Of a stretch of 64,000 bases of DNA, positions 55,454 through 64,000 are shown in pieces; the stretch's first letter is position 1; the number at the start of each line of letters is the position of its first letter. Made by a program: the position numbers and the translations under genes. The notes under the pieces were generated by a model. That model was not told the origin of the DNA. It searched no databases and saw nothing but the letters and a program-made list of their open reading frames with translations. Source of the DNA: Cyanobacteria bacterium SZAS LIN-3. GTDB lineage: Bacteria > Cyanobacteriota > Vampirovibrionia > Obscuribacterales > Obscuribacteraceae. The stretch is taken from positions 1-64,000 of the forward strand of contig JAFEAV010000001.1 in the NCBI GenBank assembly GCA_018266215.1. Direction: 5' to 3'.

Positions 55454-57160
55454 TTGGCAAAACCGAAGGCGACTTATCTTGGGATGATCATCCAGGGCTC
55501 TCTTTCCACGGGCCTGGAAATGAGACTCGACCCGGGACAGTCGGTGGAAGACCTGCGCGTAGGCCGGTTTGTCGTCGTCGAAGGCGCCGGCTCCAGATTT
55601 TTCAGCATGCTCACCGATGTGACGCTGGCAGCCAGCAATCCCACCATTTTGCTCAGCCCGCCGATTGAAGACCCTTTCCTCATGTCGGTCCTCTCCGGTG
55701 TGACCACCTTCGGCACAGTAAAAGTACAGCCCATGCTCATGCTGCAAAAGGACAGGGAGGCACAGACCTTCGGCTCCTCCGGCCGGGGCGAGCTGAGCCC
55801 GGTCAAAACCATCCCCTCGCACTTTTCACCGGTCTACGAGGCCGCCGCCTCCGACTTTGCCCTGGTGTTCGGCGAGGAAGACGAACGTGACCCCAACAAC
55901 AGTCATTTCAACATCGGCCGTCCACTCAACATGGAAGTCCCGGTTTGCGTCGACCTGGACCGCTTCATCGAGCGCTCCAACGGCATTTTCGGCAAGTCCG
56001 GCACCGGCAAGTCATTTCTCACCCGCATCTTCCTCGGTGGCATCATCGCCAAGGACCTGGCCTCGGTACTTGTCTTCGACATGCACAACGAGTACGGCTG
56101 GCAGGCCATGTCGGAGAGCAAAAGCGCTCCCAGGGTGAAAGGTCTGAAGCAGCTCTTCGGGCACAGTGTAGTCGTCTTCAGCCTCGACCGCGAATCCTCG
56201 CAGGCGCGCGGCATCCCCGACGCGCGCGAGCTATACATCGGATACAACCAGATTGAAATTGAAGACCTCGACCTTTTGAAAAACGAGCTGGCTCTCTCGG
56301 AAGCGACCCTGGAAAACGCCTACATCGTCAAGGAAAAGTTCGGAGCAGACTGGATATCGGCCCTGCTGGATATGTCGGGCGAGGAAATCGAGGAATTTTG
56401 CAATAACTACAAGGGACATCCCACGGCGATTAAAACACTGCAGCGCCGACTGAACACCGTGGTGCAAAAGACACCGTATTTAAAACCACGCGTGGGCCAC
56501 AACTATATAGAAGAGATTCTGCGCCAGATCTCAGCCGGCAAGCATATCGTGCTGGAGTTTGGCCGCCAGAACAATCTGCTCTCCTATATGCTGGCCACCA
56601 ATATCATCACCCGCCGCCTGCACGCCGAGTACGTGCGCCAGTCGGAGCTCTACATCTGTGACCCGGAGCGCGTCGCGCCGCCCCGCAAGCTGATGATCGT
56701 GATTGAGGAAGCGCATAAATTTCTCTCGCCCCAGGTGGCCAAGCAAACCATATTTGGTATTATCGCCCGCGAAATGCGCAAGTATTTCGTCACCCTTTTG
56801 ATAGTCGACCAGCGGCCCTCCGGCATCGATCCCGAGGTTTTGAGCCAGATAGGCACCAGAGTCACCGCTCTGCTCAACGACGACAAAGATATTGACGCTG
56901 TTTTTACCGGCGTCTCCGGCAGTCAGACCCTGCGGACGGTGCTGGCACAAATGGACCCCAAGCAGCAGGCACTGGTGCTCGGCTACGCAGTACCGATGCC
57001 GGTGGTGGTGCGCACACGCCCCTTCGACGAAGACTTTTACAAGGCTGTGGCCGGTCGCGGCGGTGCCTGGCTCGACAGCGCCGACCAGAGCAGCGAGGTC
57101 GTGCGCGCCGAAGTTGCCGCCCGGGCAAAACTCGCTCACGAAGAATTATTTGGCCCTTGA
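55454..57160 (+). CDS. HerA-like ATPase (DUF87/VirB4 type)
   Basis: The 568-residue protein is a hexameric-helicase-like NTPase: the Walker A GKSGTGKSFLTR near residue 185, VFDMHNEYGWQ, Walker B IVIEEAHKFLSP and the downstream arginine-containing DQRPSGIDPEV. Before the ATPase is an N-terminal barrel-like segment (about 1-150) as in HerA and bacterial ATP-binding proteins. HerA works with the nuclease NurA in archaea; no NurA-like gene is adjacent. TTG at 55454 is used, 13 nt after the stop of the small gene. Confidence 0.85.
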   Translation: MAKPKATYLGMIIQGSLSTGLEMRLDPGQSVEDLRVGRFVVVEGAGSRFFSMLTDVTLAASNPTILLSPPIEDPFLMSVLSGVTTFGTVKVQPMLMLQKDREAQTFGSSGRGELSPVKTIPSHFSPVYEAAASDFALVFGEEDERDPNNSHFNIGRPLNMEVPVCVDLDRFIERSNGIFGKSGTGKSFLTRIFLGGIIAKDLASVLVFDMHNEYGWQAMSESKSAPRVKGLKQLFGHSVVVFSLDRESSQARGIPDARELYIGYNQIEIEDLDLLKNELALSEATLENAYIVKEKFGADWISALLDMSGEEIEEFCNNYKGHPTAIKTLQRRLNTVVQKTPYLKPRVGHNYIEEILRQISAGKHIVLEFGRQNNLLSYMLATNIITRRLHAEYVRQSELYICDPERVAPPRKLMIVIEEAHKFLSPQVAKQTIFGIIAREMRKYFVTLLIVDQRPSGIDPEVLSQIGTRVTALLNDDKDIDAVFTGVSGSQTLRTVLAQMDPKQQALVLGYAVPMPVVVRTRPFDEDFYKAVAGRGGAWLDSADQSSEVVRAEVAARAKLAHEELFGP

Positions 57161-57263
57161 CCGCTCCTGCAAAAGCGACTTCATTTACTTGCCTTGAGCG
57201 GAGCTTTTAAGCTACCCTACGAGAAGAAATTAAACCTCAGACAGACAGCCGATAATTGCTGAA

Positions 57264-57908
57264 ATGCCCAATCCCGAGTACGACCCCTACGATGACATTT
57301 ACGGCGATCCGCAGAAAGAAGCGGAGGCGAAACCGGAAATTGAAATTGAAGTGGAATCGGAAGGCGACTCTCAGGAAAATTTTGTTGAGTCTAAAGAGCC
57401 AAGCGAACTGCTTATGTGCCTGGTCCTGGCCTCGGCCTATCTCGGTCTGGCCAAGTACTGCTGGACGCCGCTGCTCCTGGCTAAAGACTGGAAGTTGCTT
57501 TTCAACATCGAGGGCTTTTTCCTCTCGATTGCGCTCCTGGCTATTCTCATCGGTCTGCGCCCTTACCTGACGCCATCGGCACTGCAGGTAAGCAAATACG
57601 GCATCAAGTATCGCGGTCCATATTGGCCGCAACGCAAGACAGTCAACTGGAAACAAGTAACCCGACTCTATTTGAGCCCCGAGTTAATAATCGCCCTCTA
57701 CCATCCCGAAGTAGGCAAAAGACGGCTCTGGCTCTTGCTCATCCCCATCGTATATCTGTCCGACCGCGAGCGCATAGCCAAGGTTTTTATCAAATACTCG
57801 CCCATCAAAGCCATCATCCTCTCCAGCCCGGCGCTGATATCGCGCATCATCATCTTGCTGGCCTTCCTGGCAGTGATTATCTGGGTGCTGGAAATGCTCA
57901 TCCACTGA
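57264..57908 (+). CDS. Membrane protein of unknown function with PH-like region
   Basis: The 214-residue protein has an acidic N-terminal 45 residues (PEIEIEVESEGDS), two membrane helices (CLVLASAYLGLAKYCW and FFLSIALLAILIGL), a short PH-like domain with YGIKYRGPYW and VNWKQVTRLYLSPEL, and a terminal helix (IIILLAFLAVIIWVLEML). This layout resembles bacterial PH/YcxB-like membrane proteins. ATG at 57264 has no strong ribosome site. It is convergent with the cytochrome gene. Confidence 0.7.
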   Translation: MPNPEYDPYDDIYGDPQKEAEAKPEIEIEVESEGDSQENFVESKEPSELLMCLVLASAYLGLAKYCWTPLLLAKDWKLLFNIEGFFLSIALLAILIGLRPYLTPSALQVSKYGIKYRGPYWPQRKTVNWKQVTRLYLSPELIIALYHPEVGKRRLWLLLIPIVYLSDRERIAKVFIKYSPIKAIILSSPALISRIIILLAFLAVIIWVLEMLIH

Positions 57909-57909
57909 G

Positions 57910-58338
57910 CTATTTGTCGAAGGTCAAAGCGCGCAAATAGCCGACAAGATTATCCAGCTCCTGGTCATTCAAAACTTCTTTCGGTTGCCCGGGCATGATG
58001 CCTTTTCCCTGACGGATAAAGGCTTTCAGCTTGGCGTCATCGGGGAAATCCTTGGCCAGATTCTCCAGGCTGGGACCCATTCCGGCGCGACCCTGGGGAT
58101 GGCAGGTATTGCAAGTGCGGACAAAAATCTGCTCACCGGTAAGATTAGTAGACCCTGATTCCTGGCGCATTTCCTCTGCTTTTTTCTGGGCGGAGATGCG
58201 CTTCATTTCCTCGGACATGACGCAACCGTTTAATGCATTAGCCGCAACAATCAGCAGCGCAAAAGCAACAAGTTGGAGGCCGGGATGCCCCCCTTTTTGA
58301 TAGCGCTTAAGCCCGCAGAAATGCTCGTTAAATGACAT
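57910..58338 (-). CDS. Monohaem c-type cytochrome lipoprotein
   Basis: The 142-residue protein has a lipoprotein signal (LLIVAANALNGC, with the lipobox LNGC) and a class I cytochrome c domain with CNTCH haem binding site at about residue 80 and an axial Met in GKGIMPGQP. It would be attached to a periplasmic membrane face and carry electrons to an oxidase or reductase. No oxidase gene is adjacent. ATG at 58338 is convincing. Gene is divergent from murA, and lspA at 51781 would mature it. Confidence 0.87.
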   Translation of the reverse strand: MSFNEHFCGLKRYQKGGHPGLQLVAFALLIVAANALNGCVMSEEMKRISAQKKAEEMRQESGSTNLTGEQIFVRTCNTCHPQGRAGMGPSLENLAKDFPDDAKLKAFIRQGKGIMPGQPKEVLNDQELDNLVGYLRALTFDK

Positions 58339-58669
58339 GAATTATCCCCTTGGCAGCCAGAGTTTACCGCACTTTTACATCCTACTTTATAACCGTTATC
58401 AATACCCCTTTTTAAGACCAGCCGCGGATGCCGCTTTATCTCAAAGTGCTGAAAAAGCCTTCTAGAATTATGCTTAACATTGAGTTTACTTTGTCGTTGT
58501 ACATTATCTACAGAGGCAAATTATCTAGGTCTGCAAGGTCTCGCCTCTAGCCAGCAACAAGAGCTTCCTAAAATTCTTTGGTTGCCGGTAGCACTCTTAT
58601 CACAAGTTTCGAGAAACCAAAGCATATACGACCGGCAGTATTACCACCATCTCCTAGAAGAGCGGCACC
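58339..58669. other. 331-nt divergent promoter region between cytochrome c and murA
   Basis: AT-rich in the middle (around 58445-58510) with no gene on either strand. It must hold promoters for both flanking genes. I see no -35/-10 pair with a 16-18 nt spacer good enough to name, and no palindrome of note. Confidence 0.4.
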
Positions 58670-59986
58670 ATGACACCACCACAAGTACACAGACTCGATC
58701 CCCCCGCCAAACAGGGACCGCAAGAGCCCGAAGAAAAGATTATTATTCGTGGCGGTAAGCCGCTTCATGGTCAGGTAAGAATCTACGGCGCCAAGAATGC
58801 CGTACTGAAGATGATGGCCGCAGCGCTTCTTGCCAAAGACGTCACCGTATTAAAGAACGTGCCCAATCTCACCGACGTGCACATGATGGCCGAAGTCATT
58901 CGCCACCTTGGTGCCAAAGTTGAAATCGGCAACAATGAAGTTTCCATCGATGCCCGCAACCTGACAGAAATTGAAGCTCCCTACGAGCTCGTCAGCCAGC
59001 TGCGCGCTTCCTTCGTGGTCCTCGGACCGCTCCTGGCTCGCTGCCGCGAAGCCAAGGTCAGCCTCCCCGGCGGTTGCGCCATCGGTGAGCGCCGCATCGA
59101 CCTGCACGAGCGTGGTCTCAAATTGCTTGGTGCCGAAGTCGGCATCGATCATGGCTACGTTTATGCCAGCGCCGAGAAGCTCGTCGGCACCCGCATCTAT
59201 CTCGATCGTCCAAGCAACGGCGCAACAGAAAACATCATGTTGGCTGCCGTTCTTGCCGAAGGCCAGACCATTATCGAAAACGCCGCTCAAGATCCCGAAA
59301 TCGTCAACCTGGCTGACTGCGTCAATGCCATGGGCGGTAAGATCACCGGCGCCGGCACCTATCAGATCGTCATCGACGGCGTGCCTCTCGAAGAAATGCA
59401 CGGCGCTGTTGTAGACACCATTCCAGACAGACTGGAAGCCGGTACTTTCCTCTACGCTTGTATGGCCACCGGCGGTGATATCGTCATCGATGGTGTCAAT
59501 GCTCACCACCTCTATGCCGTAATCAGCAAGATCAACGACATGGGTGCCGAGTGCTCCATATTTGCTCCGGACACAATCAAGATCAAGTGCACCGGCCGCC
59601 TCAAACCGGCTGACTACACAACTGTCCCTTATCCCGGTTTCCCGACCGACCTGCAAGCGCCGATCATGTCGGTACTGGCTACCTGCGACGGAACATCGAT
59701 AATTACTGAAACAATCTACGAAAATCGCTTCATGCAAGTGGGCGAATTGCGTAGAATGGGCGCTGACATCCAGTTGAAAGCCAATGCCGCCATAATCAAA
59801 GGCGTGCCCAAGCTGATGGGTGCAGAAGTCAAATCCAGCGACCTGCGCGCTGCCGCTTCGTTGATCATCGCCGGCCTCGGTGCCGAAGGTGTAACCGAAG
59901 TGACCGGACTCTCCCACCTCGACCGCGGTTACGACGGTCTTGAGGAACGGTTGAGAGGCCTGGGCGCAGATATCTGGAGAAGGTAA
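58670..59986 (+). CDS. murA: UDP-N-acetylglucosamine 1-carboxyvinyltransferase
   Basis: MurA makes the first committed step of peptidoglycan synthesis by adding enolpyruvate to UDP-GlcNAc. The 438-residue enzyme begins its fold at EEKIIIRGGKPLHGQV, has the Lys in GAKNAVLKMM, the catalytic Cys136 in PGGCAIGERR that fosfomycin attacks, and GLSHLDRGYDGLEERLRGLGA at the end. The first 22 residues are a Pro/Gln extension. ATG at 58670 follows AGAAGAG. Gene is followed 19 nt later by lysC. Confidence 0.97.
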   Translation: MTPPQVHRLDPPAKQGPQEPEEKIIIRGGKPLHGQVRIYGAKNAVLKMMAAALLAKDVTVLKNVPNLTDVHMMAEVIRHLGAKVEIGNNEVSIDARNLTEIEAPYELVSQLRASFVVLGPLLARCREAKVSLPGGCAIGERRIDLHERGLKLLGAEVGIDHGYVYASAEKLVGTRIYLDRPSNGATENIMLAAVLAEGQTIIENAAQDPEIVNLADCVNAMGGKITGAGTYQIVIDGVPLEEMHGAVVDTIPDRLEAGTFLYACMATGGDIVIDGVNAHHLYAVISKINDMGAECSIFAPDTIKIKCTGRLKPADYTTVPYPGFPTDLQAPIMSVLATCDGTSIITETIYENRFMQVGELRRMGADIQLKANAAIIKGVPKLMGAEVKSSDLRAAASLIIAGLGAEGVTEVTGLSHLDRGYDGLEERLRGLGADIWRR

Positions 59987-60005
59987 GCAACAGGGCCTTC
60001 AGCCA

Positions 60006-61412
60006 ATGATAGTAATGAAATTTGGTGGCACTTCCGTGGGCTCGAAGGTGCGCTTTGAGCAAGTCTATGCCCTGATTTCAAACGCTAAGGCCAAAGAAGG
60101 CCCGCCTCTAGTTGTAGTTTCGGCCATGTCGGGTGTGACCAACGCCCTGATTGAAGCCGCCGATCTGGCGGTCAAAAGAAACCTCGACGGAGCCCTCGCT
60201 CAAATAGATATGATTCGCAAGAAGCATATCGAAGCCGTACAAGGCTTATTCAGCAAGGAGAGAGCCGATACTCTCCTTGCTGACCTCAATGGTTTACTTT
60301 CAGAAATAGACTCTGTCCTGCGCGGCATCAACTATCTGGGCGAATTATCCAAGCGCTCAATCGATGCCGTCTCCGCTCTGGGCGAGCTGCTTTCCTCCCG
60401 GGTACTGGCAGAGTATGCCGAGAACCAGGGGATGAAAGTGAAATGGTTGGATGCTCGCGAGCTGATGATTACCGACGACAACTTCGGTCGCGCCACGCCA
60501 AACTTTGAAGAAATCAGCAAGCGCGCCATGAAGGTCGTGCCTCAATTAGTAAAAGATGGATTTACGGTTATCACCCAGGGCTTCATCGGCTCCACCATGG
60601 ATGGTGTCACTACCACCCTCGGTCGCGGCGGCTCGGACTACTCGGCCTCGCTCCTCGGAGTAGCAGCCGGAGCCAGTTGTATCGAGATCTGGACCGACGT
60701 CGACGGCATGATGACCGCCGATCCGAGAATCGTACCCAAAGCGCAAATGGTCTCGCATGTTTCCTTCCAGGAAGCTTCCGAGCTTGCATATTTTGGTGCC
60801 AAAGTTTTGCATCCCCTGACGATCAAACCGGCTGTTGAGAAAAACATCCCGGTGAAAATCCTCAACACCATGCGCCCGGATTCAGGTGGTACTCTCATAC
60901 ATTCGGTCACCCCCGAAACAGTAAAAGATAGCGTCCATCCAAATCTCCCCGCCGACGCTCCGGCCGTAGCCAAAAGCATCTGCGCCATCGCTTCCAAAAA
61001 GAACATCACCTGCGTCTTCATCCAGTCACCCAAGATGCTCATGGCTCATGGTTTCCTGGCAAAAGTATTCGCAGTGTTCGACCGCCACCAGACATCAATC
61101 GATTTGATTGCCACCTCTGAAGTTTCAATTTCACTGACAATCGACAACACAGATCACCTCGAAGACATCAAGGCAGAGCTGAGCGAGTGGGGCGACATCA
61201 GCACCATCGAAAACACAGCCATCGTCACGGTTGTAGGCCGTCAGTTCAGAGAGCGCAGTGGTATCGCCGGTGAAGTCTTCTCAGCTTTGAAAGATGTGAA
61301 CATCCTGGTCATCTCCGGTGGTGCTTCCGAAATCAACTTGAGTTTCCTGGTAGTCAACGAAGACGCCGACCGCGCAGTCAAACAGCTTCACGACCATTTC
61401 TTCGGGGCATAG
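60006..61412 (+). CDS. lysC: Aspartate kinase
   Basis: LysC phosphorylates aspartate in the pathway to lysine, threonine, methionine and, via diaminopimelate, peptidoglycan. The 468-residue protein has the kinase start VMKFGGTSVG, the motif LGRGGSDYSASLLG, and two C-terminal ACT-like regulatory units with VFDRHQTSIDLIATSEVSIS and FSALKDVNILVISGGASEIN. Length and internal helices match the LysC type with feedback regulation by lysine (class of E. coli LysC). ATG at 60006 lies 19 nt after murA, so both are likely one operon supplying cell-wall precursors. Confidence 0.96.
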   Translation: MIVMKFGGTSVGSKVRFEQVYALISNAKAKEGPPLVVVSAMSGVTNALIEAADLAVKRNLDGALAQIDMIRKKHIEAVQGLFSKERADTLLADLNGLLSEIDSVLRGINYLGELSKRSIDAVSALGELLSSRVLAEYAENQGMKVKWLDARELMITDDNFGRATPNFEEISKRAMKVVPQLVKDGFTVITQGFIGSTMDGVTTTLGRGGSDYSASLLGVAAGASCIEIWTDVDGMMTADPRIVPKAQMVSHVSFQEASELAYFGAKVLHPLTIKPAVEKNIPVKILNTMRPDSGGTLIHSVTPETVKDSVHPNLPADAPAVAKSICAIASKKNITCVFIQSPKMLMAHGFLAKVFAVFDRHQTSIDLIATSEVSISLTIDNTDHLEDIKAELSEWGDISTIENTAIVTVVGRQFRERSGIAGEVFSALKDVNILVISGGASEINLSFLVVNEDADRAVKQLHDHFFGA

Positions 61413-61415
61413 AGA

Positions 61416-63635
61416 TCAGTAGGCCGGCGGAATAATTTTGGCAGCGGCCATGATCTTGGAAAAGTCCTGGGCAAAGTCAGACTTCCTGAAAGCATTGCCG
61501 TTATGCTCTTCCATTCCGATCTGTTTCGTGCCTCCGTACTGCGCCTCAATAGAAATGCCTGCTCCCGGATGGGTGCTGTCATCAACATAACCACCAAACT
61601 CCTCCATCGAAGCAAGCAACGCTTTGCCCAGATTGGTCTTCAGGCCAAGCTCTTCGGCGGTGACGCCTTTGGGCACAGCAAGATGTGAGCCCTGCTTGAG
61701 ATTGGGATTTGTACCTTTGTAAGCGGTTTGGTAGCCGTGATCGGCAGCCCGAGCAGGATAAACAAAACCACCATCGGTGTTGCTCTCAATATCGTTGGGC
61801 ACGGTCAAATTCAAAGCGTGGGCAGGAGCCGTTCCATCGGCCATGGCCCTCTGCAACTCATCCAGCGTAAGCATGCCTTCATTACCCATGTACGAAGCGC
61901 CATGACCATCGGGCACACCAATCAAGACATTGCCGTTTTCACGCAGCGACTTGTCGGGGCCGATGTATGTCTTGGCAAAACTCCATTCCTTGCCGTTGGG
62001 ATCGATGATCGTCACGGCACTGTTGCCGTTGACCGAGATACCACTCTTGTAAGTGTGAGCCTCGCGCAGGACAAGCAAATCCTTTGGCACCTGGATCTCA
62101 CCGTAGTATTTGCCGTTGGTCTTATTTGTCAGCCAGTTGTTATCGGCTCCATACATAGGAATAGTGGTTAGCTTCGAAGGGTCCATGCCGCGCTCATCTA
62201 TCATCTCGCCTTCGTCAAAGCCGCCGGTAGGCTGGTTTATACTGGCTTCAAGATAGGTGGCGTGGTCGCCGATGCGCTGGGCATAAAACGACGGCGGCAC
62301 TTTGCTGCGATTATTGTTAATCACTGAAGTATCGTTAGCCCAGGAAGGCGTCGGGCCAAATTTAACTTCGTGAGTTGTATGACCGCCCGGGCCACCGATG
62401 TGATCGGCTGGACTCTGCAGCATCTGATTGATTGTGCCTTTCAGCGCCTTCTCCCAGACCTGATTGCCGGCGGCATTCGGATGCACGGTGTCGCTGTAGA
62501 GTTCAGGGCGAATCTTGCCTTTGGAGTCCACAAAATTACTGCCGATATCAGAGAACACTACGTTCTTGCCGTCCGCCAGGCCACTGTATTTTTGGTTGAG
62601 TTGCTTGACGATATCCATGTCGCCGCCCTTGGGCAGAATGCCCATCAACAGTACCTTGGTGTCAGGGCTGCGCTCTCTGATCGATTGAATGATTTTCTCG
62701 GTTTCCTTTGTCACATCGTCAATAGACTCAGCACCGGACTTTATACGATAGGTATCGTTGGTACCGATGTTAATTACCGCGACTTTCGGATGACCCTGGA
62801 ATTCGCCGTGATTGATGCGATACAACAAATCGGAAGCGGTATCACCACCGCTACCAAAGGCCGTTGGTCTTTGTGCGGCGAAGTCAGTGGCAAAGGTAGA
62901 CAATTTGTCTTTAGCCAGATTAGCAGTGATGGAATCCCCGAAAAATTCAAGGGCAGAGCCCTGCTTAGCGGCGTCGGCCGCATGCGCAACGTTCCGCTCA
63001 TGAATCTGTTCCCAGCCCTTGCTGCCGGCCTTTTCTTGCCTGATTGCGTTAAATCCAAGCGGAGACTGTTTGATCAATTCCTCAAGGGTCGGCGAAGGGT
63101 GCGTCGGCGGCACTGGGGTGTCTCCGCCACCACCGACCGGAGGCTTAGTGGGCGGTACTGGGGTGTCTCCGCCGCCACCGACCGGAGGCTTAGCGGGCGG
63201 TACAGGGGTGTCTCCGCCGCTTCCATGACTGTTCAAATAGGCTTCCAGCTTCGCCAGTTCAGCTTCAAGTGCATGAATTTCATTAGTAAGTTTTTGCAAA
63301 ATAGCGGCTTGAGAGTCCCCAACCTGGTCATGATGGCCGCCGCCGGAAGAATTGTCGCCGTTGTCGTGATGACCATCGTGATGCCTGTGATGGTGGTGAT
63401 GATGATGATGGTGTCCGTGGTGATGGCCATCGTGATGATGCATGGAATTTTGATAGATATCGGAGAAATTTACCGATCCATCGTGATTCAAAATATCGCT
63501 TCCAGCGGGCTTTTGTTCAGCCCTGGTTAGCGTGACTCTGGCGTCAGCCGGATTAGCCATATCAATGATGGGACGCACCGCGGCATCGCCGGTGTTTACG
63601 CCTGAGATACTGTCATTTTGATCAAACTGCTTCAC
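61416..63635 (-). CDS. His-rich multidomain protein with SGNH/GDSL hydrolase domain
   Basis: The 739-residue protein has a GTG start with a strong GGGAGGA site, no signal peptide, then a His-rich tract (about 65-100) with more than 20 His, likely metal-binding, a helix, and two and a half copies of GGDTPVPPTKPPVG (about 139-176). An SGNH hydrolase domain follows (about 185-410): GDSITANL, GSGGDTAS, INIGTNDTY and DTVHPNAAG give the Ser, Gly, Asn and Asp-His blocks. The last 320 residues are an unknown domain with GVPDGHGASYMG and Gly/Asp-rich loops. Substrate unknown. It is convergent with lysC (3 nt). Confidence 0.8.
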   Translation of the reverse strand: MKQFDQNDSISGVNTGDAAVRPIIDMANPADARVTLTRAEQKPAGSDILNHDGSVNFSDIYQNSMHHHDGHHHGHHHHHHHHHRHHDGHHDNGDNSSGGGHHDQVGDSQAAILQKLTNEIHALEAELAKLEAYLNSHGSGGDTPVPPAKPPVGGGGDTPVPPTKPPVGGGGDTPVPPTHPSPTLEELIKQSPLGFNAIRQEKAGSKGWEQIHERNVAHAADAAKQGSALEFFGDSITANLAKDKLSTFATDFAAQRPTAFGSGGDTASDLLYRINHGEFQGHPKVAVINIGTNDTYRIKSGAESIDDVTKETEKIIQSIRERSPDTKVLLMGILPKGGDMDIVKQLNQKYSGLADGKNVVFSDIGSNFVDSKGKIRPELYSDTVHPNAAGNQVWEKALKGTINQMLQSPADHIGGPGGHTTHEVKFGPTPSWANDTSVINNNRSKVPPSFYAQRIGDHATYLEASINQPTGGFDEGEMIDERGMDPSKLTTIPMYGADNNWLTNKTNGKYYGEIQVPKDLLVLREAHTYKSGISVNGNSAVTIIDPNGKEWSFAKTYIGPDKSLRENGNVLIGVPDGHGASYMGNEGMLTLDELQRAMADGTAPAHALNLTVPNDIESNTDGGFVYPARAADHGYQTAYKGTNPNLKQGSHLAVPKGVTAEELGLKTNLGKALLASMEEFGGYVDDSTHPGAGISIEAQYGGTKQIGMEEHNGNAFRKSDFAQDFSKIMAAAKIIPPAY
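63106..63220 (-). repeat. Imperfect 45-nt tandem repeats coding Pro-rich linker
   Basis: Copies begin at 63106, 63151 and 63196, exactly 45 nt (15 codons) apart and about 95 per cent alike, with a partial third copy. They encode the GGDTPVPP linker of the SGNH protein. Units in frame can change number without frameshift, so length variation between strains is expected. Confidence 0.85.
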
Positions 63636-63689
63636 TGTTAGTCCTCCCGATGGCAGGCTGGGACCAAACGATGACGAGCTTCACCTGAA

Positions 63690-63707
63690 CGACTGAACAG
63701 TCAGTCG
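63690..63707. promoter_or_regulatory. Perfect inverted repeat upstream of the His-rich SGNH gene
   Basis: CGACTGA faces TCAGTCG around ACAG, a 7-bp perfect hairpin or operator 55 nt before the GTG start of the SGNH gene (reading minus). It may be a regulator site. A related CTGAACGACTGAACAG stretch overlaps its left arm. Confidence 0.4.
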
Positions 63708-63858
63708 CTGATTCAAATAATCTGGTAAGTGTGAAGCTCGAAACCTTGGTGCCTGGTACAAAGGCAATCTAACAATTCTTGCAGGGCACTAGTGTGGAAC
63801 TTACGTGGCGACCATGTGGCATTATCGTGTCGTTTTGCACGCTAGCCCGGGGCCATCA

Positions 63859-64000
63859 TCAATGATGATGGCTGCGATGACGCGAGGGCTGTGTAGATGG
63901 GCCGGTAGCTCTGGCCCCACCCTCTGCGGCCATGCCAGCCGCCCCCTGCACCATGCCACTGCCATCGGACATAGCCGCCGCACCACCCAGACCGGCCTCG
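63859..64000 (-). CDS. C-terminal tail of a Gly/Ala/Met-rich protein ending in His (5' end outside window)
   Basis: The minus strand is open from the right window edge to the TGA at 63859. The ~46 visible residues are Gly/Ala/Met-rich (GGAAAMSDGSGM, QGAAGMAAEGG) and end in SRHRSHHH. This tail is unlike an enzyme core. The gene starts beyond 64000 and is on the same strand as the His-rich SGNH gene, so both may be co-expressed. A perfect CCATCATC/GATGATGG hairpin overlaps the stop at about 63853-63871. Confidence 0.5.
   Translation of the reverse strand, partial: EAGLGGAAAMSDGSGMVQGAAGMAAEGGARATGPSTQPSRHRSHHH

Noticed and set aside
58850..59917. A 355-codon minus-strand frame
   Set aside because: Antisense to murA, which has all active-site motifs.
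63106..63220. Possible CRISPR array from regular repeats
   Set aside because: Units are 45 nt tandem copies without spacers and encode a Pro-rich linker in frame; no Cas genes.
62370..63530. A 386-codon plus-strand frame
   Set aside because: Antisense to the SGNH gene; its repeats only mirror the linker repeats.

Overview
The window looks like chromosomal sequence from a Gram-negative, non-photosynthetic relative of the cyanobacteria (Melainabacteria/Vampirovibrionia, most like the Obscuribacterales). This placement is an inference. It rests on a RecG with a long N-terminal extension, a DUF151 bifunctional-nuclease protein, a stand-alone MglA-type GTPase, a eukaryote-like Ser/Thr kinase, many TPR/secreted proteins, a class III PPK2, frequent TTG/GTG starts, lipoprotein and outer-membrane-type genes, and no photosynthesis genes. 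No insertion sequence, prophage or CRISPR array was seen.

Layout. 1-3 kb: the end of a small membrane protein, a secreted Ntn-type amide hydrolase and two low-complexity hypothetical genes. 3-9 kb: a large esterase/PHB-depolymerase-like protein, then HAD hydrolase, PPK2 and phosphoglucomutase, which reads as a storage-polymer (polyphosphate/glycogen/PHA) block. 9-14 kb: an amidohydrolase, hypothetical proteins and an operon led by a class III aminotransferase with a lysine-rich tail. 14-20 kb: a TPR protein, a membrane protein and RecG. 20-25.6 kb: informational genes (MglA GTPase, L28, Hsp33, PrmC, PrfA, tRNA-Ser, TpiA). 25.7-28.9 kb: lipA, a TPR protein and cobS. 28.9-40.2 kb: a duplicated YcxB-like protein, an orphan heavy-metal RND pump, two divergent glycosyltransferases, a FAD oxidoreductase, and a DUF3142-like/secreted pair. 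40.2-49.4 kb: a six-gene minus-strand block (PDZ protein, sugar isomerase/epimerase-like protein, GH38 mannosidase, helical secreted protein, polytopic membrane protein, Ser/Thr kinase with LRR-like ectodomain). 49.6-61.4 kb: mdh, NTF2-like secreted proteins, lspA, rluD, DUF151 protein, tRNA-Leu, HerA-like ATPase, cytochrome c lipoprotein, murA and lysC. 61.4-64 kb: a His-rich SGNH hydrolase and the tail of another His-ended protein.

How the genes may work together. The PPK2/HAD/Pgm run would link polyphosphate to nucleotide and glucose-phosphate pools. The 40-49 kb block combines glycan processing, membrane sensing and periplasmic proteins and may be one transcription unit. The translation-termination pair prfA-prmC follows a tRNA-Ser with a good -10 box. 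The most unusual signals are a prmC frame without a normal start for its conserved N-terminus, an esterase inserted between two copies of an undescribed domain, a His-tract SGNH protein with 45-nt repeats, a Lys-rich-tailed aminotransferase operon, and a 45-nt chimeric remnant upstream of the esterase gene. No single locus could be proved to be a new system from sequence alone.
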